Of a stretch of DNA of 64,000 bases, positions 22,395-34,751 are shown one piece after another (position 1 is the first letter of the stretch; each line of letters opens with the position of its first letter). The notes under the pieces were generated by a model that was not told the origin of the DNA, did not search any database, and saw only the letters and a program-made list of their open reading frames with translations. The stretch comes from Undaria pinnatifida (taxonomy: Eukaryota; Sar; Phaeophyceae; Laminariales; Alariaceae). Location: contig JABAKD010000009.1 in the NCBI GenBank assembly GCA_012845835.1, forward strand, positions 6,077,324 to 6,141,323, given 5' to 3'. The position numbers and the translations under genes were made by a program.

Positions 22395-25300
22395 TCATGG
22401 CGACGGCACTCTTAAGGCGTCTGTCTGTCGGTACGAGTACCACCTCGGCCCCCCCTCCCCAACACGCCTCCCCCCATACACCGTGAGCCTGTCTGACAAA
22501 GGTCCCGAGGGCATCTTCGATTGACCGATACCACGACCAAAGGAGGACGGCGCCTGGCAAGCGGAGGTGGAGGGGATGGTGGGGTCGGGAGGGGGTGTAC
22601 GTGGGCGAAGGTGCGGGGTAAGCGGTGGGAAGGGGGTTGGGAGAGGGCATAGGTGGGGTAGAAGCGGGGGGGGTGGGACACACACCACATCACCCCTGAC
22701 AAAAAACGCCTATACCTTATTGCACAAGAACGACAAAAACTCATATAAAACACACCGAACAGAACAAAGGCCTACATTATCACAAAAAAAGCAACAAACG
22801 ACACGACCAAAACGAAACACACACACGCACACACAAGCTATTCGTCGCAGCTCTCACCATCGCAGGCGCACCACCGGCCTCATAATCCGCCTCCGCCTCC
22901 CTGGGATCGTCGAAACCCCTGCTGCGGCCCCTCGCCCTCCTCGCCCGCTCTGCGCTACCTGCCAGTAGCTTGAGGCTATCCTCCAGGCTCACCTTTTCCT
23001 CGGCTGCTTCCCTGAAATAATCGCCATGGTAGTAGTCAACGTGGGGGGGATGGGGAGTGGGGGCGGGGGCGGAGGCGTTGGTGGGCGGGGGCGGGGGGGC
23101 GGTGGGGGGGGGGGGGCGGAGGCGTTGGTGGGCGGGGGCGGGGGGGCGTACTCTGCGTATTTTCTGATTATGTTGGCTGCAGGTGGTGCGTGCCCTTTCC
23201 ACACGGCATAAGACTTGCCTCGTGTACGACAGCACCACCACTAACTGCTATTACCACTTCCGCTACCATCGCCATCATCACCGCCACCGCCACCGCCACC
23301 ACCACCAACTCCCACCTGCACTCTCGCTCTAGCCCTTCCGTCTTGGCGAGCAGCCTCCGCTGTGCCGACCTCAAAGCGTCGATCTCGACATCCTTAGACC
23401 TGATAGAATCCACCATATACTTCGTAGGCTGCTCCACACTCTCTAATAAACCCTCCGCTTTTGATGCACGGGTTTCCAATACCTTTGCCCTGACAGCACA
23501 CCAACAGAGGGGGGAGGAGATAGCGGGGGTGGAAGAGGGGGGATGGGCACAAGCAGGGAGAGGTCAAATGATACGGCGAGAAGCAGGAATGTGGTCAAAA
23601 GACGTTTGCTATTTTGCTACCAGCGGCTAGTAAAAACGGATACGGTTACAGCTGCGACTGACTAACGTCAGCCGTATCTAGGGAGTAGTCTAGTTCGCTT
23701 CCCATAGCGTGCATTCCACCGTGGTAGCAGAAGCAGCAGCAGCAGTAGCAACAGAAACAACAACAACAACAATACTTGTAGCGGCGTCCAAACACCACCC
23801 CCCCCCCCCCCCCTCCCCCCCCCCCCCTCCCCCCCAGCCAGCTCCCCTCGAATTTGCACCTCTGCTGAAGTTCGGCAAGCTCCCTTTGCGAGGCCTCAAG
23901 CTCTCCCTCTTTCTTCAGCAACTTGTGCGCGAGCAACACGGCTTGGCGAAGGCGGCGGTGCGGCGCAATCGGAATCACCTCCACCCCCGCCACCACCGCT
24001 GCCGCTGCCGCCGACCCCCCCCCAGCCGACACCCCCACCGATGACCCTAAAACCCCTCCCCCAGTGGAAGCGGCATCCACCCCGCTAGCAACTCCCGCGC
24101 TCTTAGGGTCCCCCCCTTCACCCCCGCCCCGGCTTTGGTCGTTATGGCGGATGGCTTGCCCGTTATCCTCCGCCAATAGGATTTCTCGGCCCGTTCGCAT
24201 AACGGCCCCGTCGACTTCCAGTTCTAGATCTTCGAAAGCTCGCACCTTTTGGGGAGAGGGGGAAAGGGAGGGAGGGAAGGAGAGGGATGACGTTGTCGGA
24301 ATCTTCCAGAGCGTTATTTCGTTCTCACACGTTTCCTCGGGCACCACCAAAGAAATCGTTTAACATGCGTGCGGGCGGGCGCTGTCTCCGACGCAAACGC
24401 AAGACCGTGCTAAAACCGGCTACAAGAAACCCGCCTTTACGACAACACAAAAAAACACACACAAGTACGCACCTTGTCTCTCTCGCCGGTGAGCAGTAGC
24501 TGCAGCTCCGAGATTTTTCGGGAAGTGGACGCCTCCAGCTCAGCGAACTCCCCTCGATGCACCGTGACCTGCTCCCGCAGCATCTCCAACTCCAATTCCG
24601 CCTGTGTACGAGCGAGGAAAAACAAAAAGCACCGATGGGGCAACATCATATGTCGAAGACGAAACAAAAAAACAAGACAGAGTTAGACACAGACCAGCAC
24701 AGAGTAACAACAAAGCAAACAAAGGAGGAACACGCAGCGATGAGGCAGCAACAAAGCGCTATAACAAGATCCAGCATAGAAACAAAGCGCAATTGACAGG
24801 GGAGGACGCGGCGTGTTGGTGGTGTGCTTGGGTCTGTGTCTGTGTGTTTGTGTGCGATGTAGGTATAAGGGGTGGTGTGTTTGGGTTTGTGTCTGTGTAG
24901 GTTTGCGTGCGATTAAGGTGGGGATGCGCGCAACAACAACTTCCGTCGCCTACCCCTACCCCCCCCCCTTCGCCACCAGCCTAACCCCCCTGCCCCCCCC
25001 CCCCCCGCCCGCCTCCCCACCTTCCCCCTTTCCCCTCCTCCAGCGCCCCTGCCCCGCACAGCAACACTCCCACATAAATCGACCGCCGCAAAAAGGCAAG
25101 GTATGGTATATACACATCTACACATACCTGCAGACCATATCCATATGCGTCGAATCCATACATCCTTGTACGATGTATCCATTTTTCTCTATGTCAGTGC
25201 GTCAAAGCATGTCGATATCTATCCATATAGCCGTATATTCATGTATCCCAATATGTCGCACCTGTCGAAGGCAGGAGCACTTCTCGGCGTGGGCAACCCC

Positions 25301-25556
25301 CAGCTGGCTAAGCTCGAAACTCTTGAGCCGAAGCTCGCTCCTGACCTCGCCCGTAGCGGTTTCGTGCGCCGCATCAGACTGTCGTCGTATGTTTGCACGC
25401 GCACACGCAGACACAGACACGCAAAACGCAGTTGCGGCCGATTAAAAGCGGCGACAAAGACAAACGACAAGGACGATGACAGAAACAACAACAACAATGA
25501 CAAAAACGACATAGCAACGACAACAACAGCAGCAACAACAACAGCAACAGCAACAA

Positions 25557-25600
<44 letters not shown>

Positions 25601-28600
25601 ACAACAAAAACAACAACAACAACAACAGCAGCAGCAACAACGGATTAGCACGCGCGCACCTTCCCAAGCCTTGCCTGCTTGGTTTGTAATGCCTCTCGCC
25701 CAACGCTCCTCCACACGTCGTGGACAAAAGCACTAACAAAAGCAGATACCGTTACCGTTACCGATGTCGTTACTCGTACCGTTACCGGTACCGATACTGT
25801 TACCGATACCGTTGCCGATGCCGTTACCGATATCGCTGCCGATGCCGTTACCGATATCGTTTCCGTTGCCGTCACCAGCACCGTCACCGTCACCAATACC
25901 GTTAACGTCACCATTATCGTTACCGTTACGATATTGTTACCGTTACGGTTACCAATCCCGTTACCGCCGCCGTTGCCGTTACCATTACATTATCATTGCC
26001 GTTACCGCCACCGTCACTGTTACCATTACCGTTACAGTGACCGATATCATCACCACCGCCATTACCGCCACCATTACCGCAACCGTAACAGTAACCGATA
26101 CCATGGCCGCCACCGTCGCCGCCACCATTACCGCCACCGTTACAGTTACCAATATCATTACCACCGTCGTGCCGCCACCATTATCGCCACAGTTACAGTT
26201 ACCGATACCATTACCGCCGCCGTTACCGCCACCATTATCGCTACCGTTACAGTTACCGATACCATTACCGCCACTGTTACAGTTACCGACACCGCTACCG
26301 TTACCTCTAGCAATGAGTCCCGGACTACAACGTCAACGGGAGGCTACCGCTGTCCAATATATGTGGCTGTTCCTGTTGCTGTTGTTGCTGTTGCTGTTGT
26401 TGCGCTTACCTTCGCGACAGCCATGACGAGGTCCTCATGAGCCCTCTGCAGTTCACTAAGCTCGCTCCGAAGCCGGAGGCACTCCTAAAAACAGTTTCCA
26501 TCACCGAACGTTTACTGCTTTGGTCACCAACGTATTATTTTTCGATCTCTGAGCGTTTGGATTTCCGATAGCAAAACATTTTGTTTACGATTAGCGAGCG
26601 TTCTGATTTTTCAATAAAAAATGTCCCTTCGGTTGTTGATCGGCGAGGGTTTTGGCGACTACGAAAAGAGCAAGGCGTGGAAATGTGGGTGGTGGCGGGT
26701 GCGGATGAGTCAACAGGCAAAGATGCTAGATGACCGTTGGTTGACTACAAAAACACAAAAACACGATCTAAAGCGCACACAGAAACACGAAAAAACACGA
26801 AAAAACATACAAAAACACACAAAAACACACGAAGAAACACATACAGCAAACATACATAAAAACAGAGAAAAAAATAACCCCATCGACATGTCCATCCCCA
26901 TCCTAGCACCTGCAGAGCATCCTGCCTTGACTCTCTCAGCGCGCCGTTCTCCCTCTCAAACACCTCCCGACCGCTGATTCGAATGTCCGCCAGCTCTTTC
27001 GCGCTCTGCTCCCGCAACCTCCCCACCTCCGCTTCCAACCGCTCCTCGTGCTCCGACCGGGTCCGTTCCCGAACCGACAGCAGTTCCGCCGCAAGCGTTT
27101 CCTTGGCGCGCTCAAGTTCTCGAAGGCGTTCCGTTCCTGCCTCGCACTCTCTCCCAAGCCGGTCCGCCCTGCCCTGCGCCTCGGTCAGCTGGTTTTGCAT
27201 GTGGCGGGTGAGTATGCGGTCAGAAAGAGGGGAGCGAGGGGAGCGGGGGGGGGGGGGGGGGGGGGGGGCGTAAGCAAGTCACCAATCAATCAGCCGCGGT
27301 CAATAAAAAAAACAAATATACACTAATCACCCAACCAATCGACCAATACTAAATAAGCAACCACTCTACCAACTAACCAAGCACCCAGCCACAGCCAACC
27401 AACCCTTCGCTCAAGTACTCACACATACCCCAAAAAAAACTGAACGTTCCCATACACTAATCACCCAACCAATCGACCAATACTAAATGAGCAACCATTC
27501 TACCAACTAATCAAGCACCCAGCCACAGCCAACCAACCATTCGCTGAAGTACTCACCCATACCCCTGAGAACAAAAAACCCAGAATGTTCCCGGAAAGTC
27601 ACGCCGGAAGTACCCCGAGCAGGAGGTGGCAGAAGCACTGGGGGGTGGGGGAGGGACAAGACTAGTGGACAAGGGCATCTCGAACCGCGAGGCGCTCTGC
27701 GGGTAACCTACAATTAACAGCTCACCTCTCGATGAAGGTAGGTCTTGTCCAACTCCAGCATAGCGCTTCGTTGAGTGGCGTCCTGATGGGGACCGGATAC
27801 GAGATCGTTCTTAAGAAGAAATATTAAGGAGACTGCAGCTTGAAAGATGCCAAAACTTCAAGATGCAAGCCTTTATGATATCAAGACTGCAACATGTCAA
27901 GAGATCAAGATTTCAATATGTCAAGACTCTAAGATGTCAACACTCCAACGTGTCAAGACTCCAACATGTCAAGACTTCAAGATATCAAGACTGCAACGTG
28001 TCAAGACTCCAATATACCAAGCCTTTAAGATATCAAGACTTCAAGAGATAAATAAATCTAGGTATCAGGACTGCAAGAAATGAAGATGCCAAATATTCAA
28101 GATACCAAGGCTGTAAGATTTGGATTGAATACTGCTTCGAGAGTCGAAAACTTGGAAACTCAAAAGACGTTTAGACATGAAAATATTTAGATTCGGAAGA
28201 CTTGAAGGTGAGCGGGCAATGGATATACTACAAAACCTTACCCTGGTAGTCCCCTTTAATACATACATGCGCCCCATACCACGGAAAGGGCTGCGATGAT
28301 GAGTAAGCGCACGAACATCAAAAGCAGCAACAGCAGCAGCAGCAACTCGAACAACGGACAGCGTCTCGGTCTACATCCTCGCCACCGTTCAGCGAGCGAG
28401 TCTGCCACCATCCTCCCTCCCACCGTCCTCTCCTGCCCCTCTCCCTCCCTCCGTCCCTTCCTCCCTCCCTCCCCCGCTCTTTGTCTCCCTCCGCCCCTCC
28501 CTCCGTCTCTCCCTCCCTCCGTCCCTCCCTCCGTTCCCCCATCCCTCCGTCCCTCTCCCCCTCCCTCCGCCCCTCCGTCCCTCTCCCCGTCCCTCCCTCC

Positions 28601-31600
28601 CTTCGTCCCTCCGCCCCTCCCTCCGTCTCTCCCTCCCTCCGTCCCTCCCTCCGTTCCCCCATCCCTCCGTCCCTCTCCCCCTCCCTCCGCCCCTCCGTCC
28701 CTCTCCCCGTCCCTCCCTCCCTTCGTCCCTCCGCCCCTCCCTCCGTCTCTCCCTCCCTCCGTCCCTCCCTCCGTTCCCCCATCCCTCCGTCCCTCTCCCC
28801 CTCCCTCCGCCCCTCCGTCCCTCTCCCCGTCCCTCCCTCCCTTCGTCCGTCCGTCCGTCCGTCCGTCCGTCCGTCCGTCCGTCCGTCCGTCCGTCCGTCC
28901 GTCCGTCCGTCCGTCCGTCCGTCCGTCCCTCCCTCCCTCCCTCCCTCCCTCCCTCCCTCCCTCCCTCCCTCCCTCCCTCCCTCCCTCCCTCCCTCCCTCC
29001 CTCCCTCCCTCCCTCCCTCCCTCCCTCCCTCCCTCCCTCCCTCCCTCCCTCCCTCCCTCCCTCCCTCCTCCCTCCCTCCCTCCCTCCCTCCCTCCCTCCC
29101 TCCCTCCCTCCCTCCCTCCCTCCCTCCCTCCCTCCCTCCCTCCCTCCCTCCCTCCCTCCCTCCCTCCCTCCCTCCCTCCCTCCCTCCCTCCCTCCCTCCC
29201 TCCCTCCCTCCCTCCCTCCCTCCCTCCTCCCTCCCTCCCTCCCTCCCTCCCTCCCTCCCTCCCTCCCTCCCTCCCTCCCTCCCTCCCTCCCTCCCTCCCT
29301 CCCTCCCTCCCTCCCTCCCCTCCCTCCCTCCCTCCCTCCCTCCCTCCCTCCCTCCCTCCCTCCCTCCCTCCCTCCTTACCTGGGAATCCCTCGCGGCCGC
29401 CTTCTCTGACGCCGCGACGTCCACAAGCGCTTCTGCTTGACTCTTCGACAAAGTTCGCGCCGCGTCAAGCTCGAGCCGCGTCGCGTTCAGCAGAGCCTCA
29501 ACCTCGTCAAACCTGACCGCGCAAGCAAACAAAAGTGGAAAGCCAGCGCCAACCAGAATTAGAACCGTATGTCCTTGGATACTTTTTAAACAATTAAATA
29601 TGATTAGGGTCTTGCGCGGGAGCACTGGCATGCTAACCTACTTACCGGCGCCGCGTGGGGCAGCGCATGGGATAGTGTTTACAGTCGTGGAAGGGCTAAC
29701 CCTACTTTTTTCTGCTGCAACAGTGATTCCACACTGATTCCAAGCACATCGTCCCAAAAATTATGTGCGGAGTTCTAAACGGGACAGTGAGCGGAAGTGG
29801 TATCATACCCCGTCGACGCGGCAAGGAGAGCACCTGCGGGCCTTGTCCCTGTTCTCGTCGGCCAATCGCTGCGCCTCCCTCGCCCTCCCGCTCATATCCT
29901 CTGCCCGATCCTTCAACGCCTCCAAATCTACCTTCAAACCTTCCTGAAAATGCGCGGCACATACAATATAGTAGCAGATACGAAACGTTGTTATAGATGT
30001 ACGGCTACTTTGTACTGGTGTTGGTTTTCGACGGGGATGTTGCTGCAAAGAAGTGCTTTCGATTTACGAGGTGGACCCGGCACACCCACAACAACCGCAG
30101 CAGCAGTCGTAGTAGCAGCAACAGAAGCAGCAGCAGTCAGAAGTGTTTATGACTTGGGCCAGAGTTGCTAAACAAATGGGTGACAGCGCACATAAAATCC
30201 TCATCGCAAATTATTTTCGAGAGAAACTTTCCCAGGTGGACGGGTTAGAGTTAGCTTCAAGCTTTAGAGTCGATAGTGTTCCAACCATTTCGTCGAAGCT
30301 GGGTCAACTCCTATACTCGGGTCGTAGCAACAGCAGCAGCAGCAGTAGCAGCAACGGCAGCGCTAGCAGCAGCGGGTACAACGGAAGCGAAGGGACGGAG
30401 GAATGGCACCATTCACCGACCGGCGGGCTACTGACTGCAGGTAGCCATCTTGTACTGCTGCACACATTCGGCAGATCAGATATTTATTCCTCACCCGTGT
30501 CTTTCAGGGCAGATATATCCGTGGTCTACATGTTTTTCATGGCCTAGATACTGCTGCTGAGTGTGGACTTATATGACTTGCATGATCTGCATGATCTGTT
30601 CCGTGGGTTAGCTATGCACTACACAAATCCCGCACAACATACCACAACGGCAGATGTAGGGTCTAGATGATCTAGGTCGTGGCTAATACTGCAAAAAATC
30701 CACACTAACTCCAACTACATTGTCCCAAAAAAACGCGGATGGAGTTCGAAAGAGCTTAACCGACCGACGAACCGACCGACCGATCGATCGATCGACCGAC
30801 CGATCGATCGACCGACCGATCGATCGACCGACCGACCGTTTGACGGTTTCACCGACCTCTCGTGCTGTCGCGAGGCGTCTGGCACGGACATCCTCTCGGC
30901 GCTGCAGCTCTGCCGCTTCTGTCGTCGCCAAGAGCTGCTCCTGTGTTTTCTCCAACTCCCTTAAAAAACAAAAGCATGGCACGAACAGCAGTCAACGGCA
31001 AAGGTTCCGTCGCGATGGCGCTGGCGCTCCATATTGTCTCCTAAAACAAAAACAGTCATACGTTTATTTCACCCCTGTATAACTCTATTAAACTAGAATA
31101 GTTTCTCCCGAAACAAGTGCTTTATGCGACGGGTTCGATTGGCGACATGTGTTTCAAATGCTAGAGATTGGTGGTAAATACTCATCATATGTGTGTCAAA
31201 TGCTAGAGACTGGCGGGAAATGTGCAGCGTGTCTTGAGTTCACGGCGGTTAAACGGTAGCGTCCGCAGTGGCCACAACGAAATACAACACCAACACGAAC
31301 ACCACCATCACCACGACGACGACGGCTACGACCACCACTACCACTACGACTTCCACTACCAACAGCAACGTTAACGACAACGACAACAGCAAACAACGGC
31401 GACAACAACGATAACACCGACAACAACAACAACACCACCAACACCAACAACAACAGCAGCAGCAACAACAACAACAACAAACAGCAACAACAGCAACACC
31501 AGGAACAACAACAGCAAACAACGACGACAACACCAACGTCAGCAACAACGAGCGACAACGAACAACAATAACCACAAAGACACCCCCCCGACCAACAACA

Positions 31601-34600
31601 CCCACAATCCCTAGAACCACACTGTACCTCCGCGTGCGTTCTAGCTCCCCCTTGCTGGAAGCAACAAGATCGTACGCCTTGAGCGACACGTACTCCTGTC
31701 CACACAGAGCAATCGAGGAAGCCACGTTGGTGACGTTGAAGAAAACGTCATGCAATCACGTTTCTTATAGTAGTAAAAGCGCACGCGTAACTAGCAATTG
31801 TGCGCGGCAGAGAGAGAGCAAACACGCAATAAGAAGAATGCCGAAACAGTTTGCTTTTAGTTTCGATGGTTTTTGTTTCGCTAGTAAACCCTGAACGACA
31901 CAAGGAGACTGGACGAATAGAGCAGCAAGGCACCTTCGTCGTCTGCTCCTCCTCGGGGACCCTCCTCAGTTCGCGAGCCAAGGCGTCGCTGATGGCCAGG
32001 TCTTTGTACATCTCTCTCTTGTCCCGAAGCCGCGCCTCCAGCTTATCCCTGGTCGGCAGCAACCAAAGAAGGCGGCGCTGTATTAGCACCACAACAAGCA
32101 TGTTTAACCTTGCGAACGAGCGACTGGAAGACTCGAAAAGAAGCAAAAATACATAGCCACAAAACACAACCGCAAGACATAATCGCTAAACACTTGCAAC
32201 ACACAGCGCATAAAACACCCACAACAAAACGAAACAGCAAAAAACCACCGCAAGACACAACCACAGGCACAACCCACAAGAACACAACCACAAAACGAAC
32301 CACAATCACAACAACCCCAAGCGACGCGAACACACCTTTCGGTTTCCAGCAGTTCCTCCCCTTTTTTCAGGCCCGCAATTTGCTCCAGCCAGCGCTTCTC
32401 GAGGTCCTGCACTTGTGTTTCATGCCTGCTTCCGGCGCGACAGATCGAGGTAGTAGTATTTACAACTTGGTCCAGATTCGGCGTAAAAAATCATTAGCTC
32501 CCCGAGCAAATCGATTAACTAACTGTTACCTTCCCGATCAAAACAATAGGCTTTGGGGGCATGCTGTTTGTGCATCAATTTTCTAGTTGTCGTACAAGTG
32601 CGTTATATCGTACGTGGTGGTCGTCATTTTCTGCTTCATCCTCTTGTGACTTGATACTCACGCAGTACTTTCGGATGGCAACCATGACAATAACGATAAT
32701 TAACTGCCTGGTAGTTATCAATTACCTTCGTATATTCTGGGTATTACCTCGTTTTCTCCGACCGAAGCTCCCCCTCCAGGCCCCCCCGACACCTCTCCAG
32801 GTGCGCCATCTCCTCTTCAAGCTGCAGCACGCGCGCCTTTACCGCCTCCCCCGGCAGCCCCTCCAGCAAGCCCACCGTCTGTCCCGCTGCGAGTCCTAGC
32901 GCGTCCGTGGCGCGCATGCCGACAACCCCCCCCCCCGCACCCATGCCGCCTCCGCCACCACCTCCACGGTGGGCGGCGAGGTGAAATTTCTGACCGAGAA
33001 CACTCATGAGTGCGGCTTCGTCCTCCGAAAAGGGCAGCTGCAAGGATAAAGTGGCCGAGGAGGATGACCCCGTGTCTTCCGAAAACATCCCTCTGTCCCT
33101 ACCCCCACCGCTACCGTTAACGCCGCCTAAGCCACCCACAAAACGTAGAGAGGCATTCCTATTGCTTACTCCCCTCGCCGAGCCACGCCCTCCCCTGAGA
33201 GGGTAACCCGCGCTTCCGCCACCCTCAACCCCAAACCCCCTACCTCCACCACCGCTATCGCCACCTCCCCTCCCACCGCCACCGTCGCTACGACTTCGCG
33301 CCCAGGAATCGGTGTCATCGTCGCCAGACGGGGACGACAAAGTGTCCAAGACACCGCCCAAGCCGTGTCCGCCGCTTAGGCTGTACCCCCTCGTTGCGGT
33401 ACCGATACCGCCACCGCCACAGTTGCTGCTGCTGGATGCGCTTGAGATAGTTTGCCGCTTGTCTCGGGTGTCGCCGTCGCCGTCGTTGTCGTTGTCGATG
33501 CCTCGTGGCCGCCGCCGGCGCCGCCGCACGGGCGCGGGCACTGACGCTAGTGCTACCTCGGGGGGGTTAGACGCAGACGCGGACGAGGATGACTCTGCCG
33601 TTGCGCTATTTCTTGAGGTTGTTCGTGTTTAAAGAAGAAAAATATGTGCCAGGAATACACGTAGGGGGGGAGGGGCGGGGGGGGGGGGGGGGGGGAGAAG
33701 GGACGGACGGGGGGAAGAGGGAAGTTAAGATCCTGTCGCCGGTTCTGCATAGTGGGGTCGAGGGGCAACAGAGGTGGTAACCCGTGTGTGTCGGTCGGCC
33801 GTTACGTGTGTTGTGCAGCTGAGCTTTGTTTACTTTGTCTCCGACATGTTTTTTGTTCGTTGTCTCGACTTGTCAGCCCCGTAGACGACTACTCGCACAA
33901 AAGCAAATACATCAGTTTCTTGTACAAGTAGAGCCTTCGCAAAGCTATCGTACAACATCGTCAGATATTAAACGATATGTATACCTACGCTACAGCAGCA
34001 ACAACATCGAATGCAACGGCCTACTACTGCAGGAACAGACGGCATCATCCTCATGTTCAACTAAAAAACGCAACAACAGCAGAAAAGCAGCACCGGCCAT
34101 GCCAGCAGGAGACGATTGGGGATCTGGGATTGATGGTCATGTCACACAGCGCGTCTACTATCAGTCAGCGCAGGGCGGGAGGCGCGGAGCTGCCCGGCTT
34201 GGGTCTAGACACGGACAAAACACCGTTGCCATAGCGCCAGCTATGTATAGCTGCTGTACGCTGTACACAACGCACCGAGGCACCAGATGGCGTCACAAAC
34301 CGTTAGGCTTTACGAGCAGCATGTACAGCGTGTACATACAGTACCGGTAGAGACACGTCTCATGCATCAAGAGATCTTCCCGCCATCACTAACAACAGCA
34401 GTAGAAAATTGTCTGGGATTCACAGCGCAACCAGACTCACATGGCCGAGGAATCGGAGCTCCCGCCGCCTCCAACATCTTCTCCTTCCCTGCTGACTGCC
34501 CTCTCCCCCCCTTCCGCCTCCTCCTCGTCTTCTGCTGGGCTTATGTCGTCGTCGCTTTCAAGCGGCGAGTTACACTGCAGGGACAAGAGCTCGCGCGGGC

Positions 34601-34751
34601 TGATCGCTGACGAAATCCTCAGTTCGTTTGCCAGAGCAATCACTCGGCGCTCTTCATCCGTAGCGTCCATTGCGGCGACAGATTCCCCACTGTGAGTGGA
34701 GAATGTTGCATGGTGTGATCCACGCTCGGGATTGCCAGCCTTGTCCGCCAT
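22395..34751 (-). CDS. PIBF1: PIBF1/CEP90-type centriolar coiled-coil protein, 17 exons
   Basis: Exons in coding order: 34751-34441, 33611-32748, 32425-32336, 32048-31934, 31695-31628, 30959-30857, 29943-29834, 29512-29380, 27782-27726, 27188-26910, 26484-26410, 25378-25262, 24601-24473, 24245-23860, 23489-23316, 23011-22858, 22553-22395. All junctions keep frame and give 1107 aa. Residues 1-330 are acidic, Ser- and Gly-rich and disordered; about 330-1010 is coiled coil. Collinear blocks matching vertebrate PIBF1/CEP90 include YVSLKAYDLV (about 462), GREVFERENGALRESRQDA (about 690), LRLKSFELSQL, STSRKISELQLLL, RRLRQAVLLAHKLLKKE and YMVDSIRSKDVEIDALRS (about 970). PIBF1/CEP90 works at centriolar satellites and distal appendages in cilium assembly. 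The 3' exon and the start (ATG 34670 is an alternative with a good context) are the least certain parts. Confidence 0.85.
23060..23152. repeat. GC-rich duplication in PIBF1 intron 15
   Basis: GGCGTTGGTGGGCGGGGGCG occurs twice amid G runs of up to 10, on the plus strand. The intron is 23012-23315. Confidence 0.8.
23797..23836. repeat. Poly-C tract in PIBF1 intron 14
   Basis: C runs broken by single T bases lie just past the donor of exon 14, so the pre-mRNA carries poly-G there. An adjacent CAGCAGCAG/CAACAACAA block covers 23727-23772. Confidence 0.9.
25480..25645. repeat. (CAACAG)n / (CAA)n microsatellite
   Basis: Nearly pure CAACAGCAACAACAA repeats lie in PIBF1 intron 11 (25379-26409). They generate long poly-Leu or poly-Cys open frames that are not genes. 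Confidence 0.95.
25745..26312. repeat. ACCGTT/ACCGAT hexamer-based minisatellite
   Basis: About 570 bp is built from CCGTTACCGATACCGTTACC-type hexamers. It grades into a higher-order unit of about 60 bp (CACCATTACCGCCACCGTTA). It lies in PIBF1 intron 11; long open frames here are artefacts. Confidence 0.95.
26752..26872. repeat. AAAACAC-rich repeat
   Basis: A run of AAAACACAAAAACACGA-like units lies in PIBF1 intron 10 (26485-26909). Confidence 0.85.
27247..27268. repeat. Poly-G run
   Basis: An uninterrupted stretch of about 22 G on the plus strand lies in PIBF1 intron 9. Confidence 0.95.
27318..27585. repeat. Tandem duplication of about 134 bp
   Basis: Two adjacent copies share CACTAATCACCCAACCAATC, GCACCCAGCCACAGCCAACC and AAGTACTCAC. 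They lie in PIBF1 intron 9 and differ by a few bases, so the event is recent. Confidence 0.85.
27845..28090. repeat. Degenerate CAAGACTCCAACATGT minisatellite
   Basis: About twelve units of 17-20 bp (GTCAAGACTNCAANATNTCA) lie in PIBF1 intron 8, just upstream of exon 9 in coding direction. Confidence 0.85.
28425..29379. repeat. Giant CTCC/CCGT polypyrimidine array abutting a splice donor
   Basis: 28501-28850 consists of near-identical 120-bp units of CTCC/CCGT words (three copies, the first two identical). Then come about 70 bp of pure (CCGT)n and over 450 bp of (CTCC)n, broken only at three points. The right end touches the donor of PIBF1 exon 8 (29378-29379), so the transcript carries GGGA repeats directly after GTAAGG. 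The 406- and 437-aa open frames through it are artefacts. Confidence 0.97.
30757..30840. repeat. (CCGACCGATCGATCGA)n repeat
   Basis: GACCGACCGATCGATC-type units lie in PIBF1 intron 7, ending 16 bp from the end of exon 6. The units contain self-complementary CGATCGATCG. Confidence 0.9.
31300..31575. repeat. CAACAACAGC-rich microsatellite region
   Basis: Degenerate CAACAACAACAGCAGC and ACCACCACTACG words fill much of PIBF1 intron 5 (30960-31627). Confidence 0.85.
33666..33694. repeat. Poly-G rich tract
   Basis: G runs including one of about 18 lie in PIBF1 intron 1 (33612-34440), about 55 bp upstream of the exon 2 acceptor. Confidence 0.85.

Noticed and set aside
25374-26440. Poly-Leu, poly-Cys and Thr/Val-rich open frames
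   Set aside because: They are products of CAACAG and ACCGTT repeats in PIBF1 intron 11.
28296-29631. Open frames of 406 and 437 aa on opposite strands
   Set aside because: They translate the CTCC/CCGT microsatellite (LPPSLPPS or REGGREGG) inside a PIBF1 intron; any frame of a tetranucleotide without stop words stays open.
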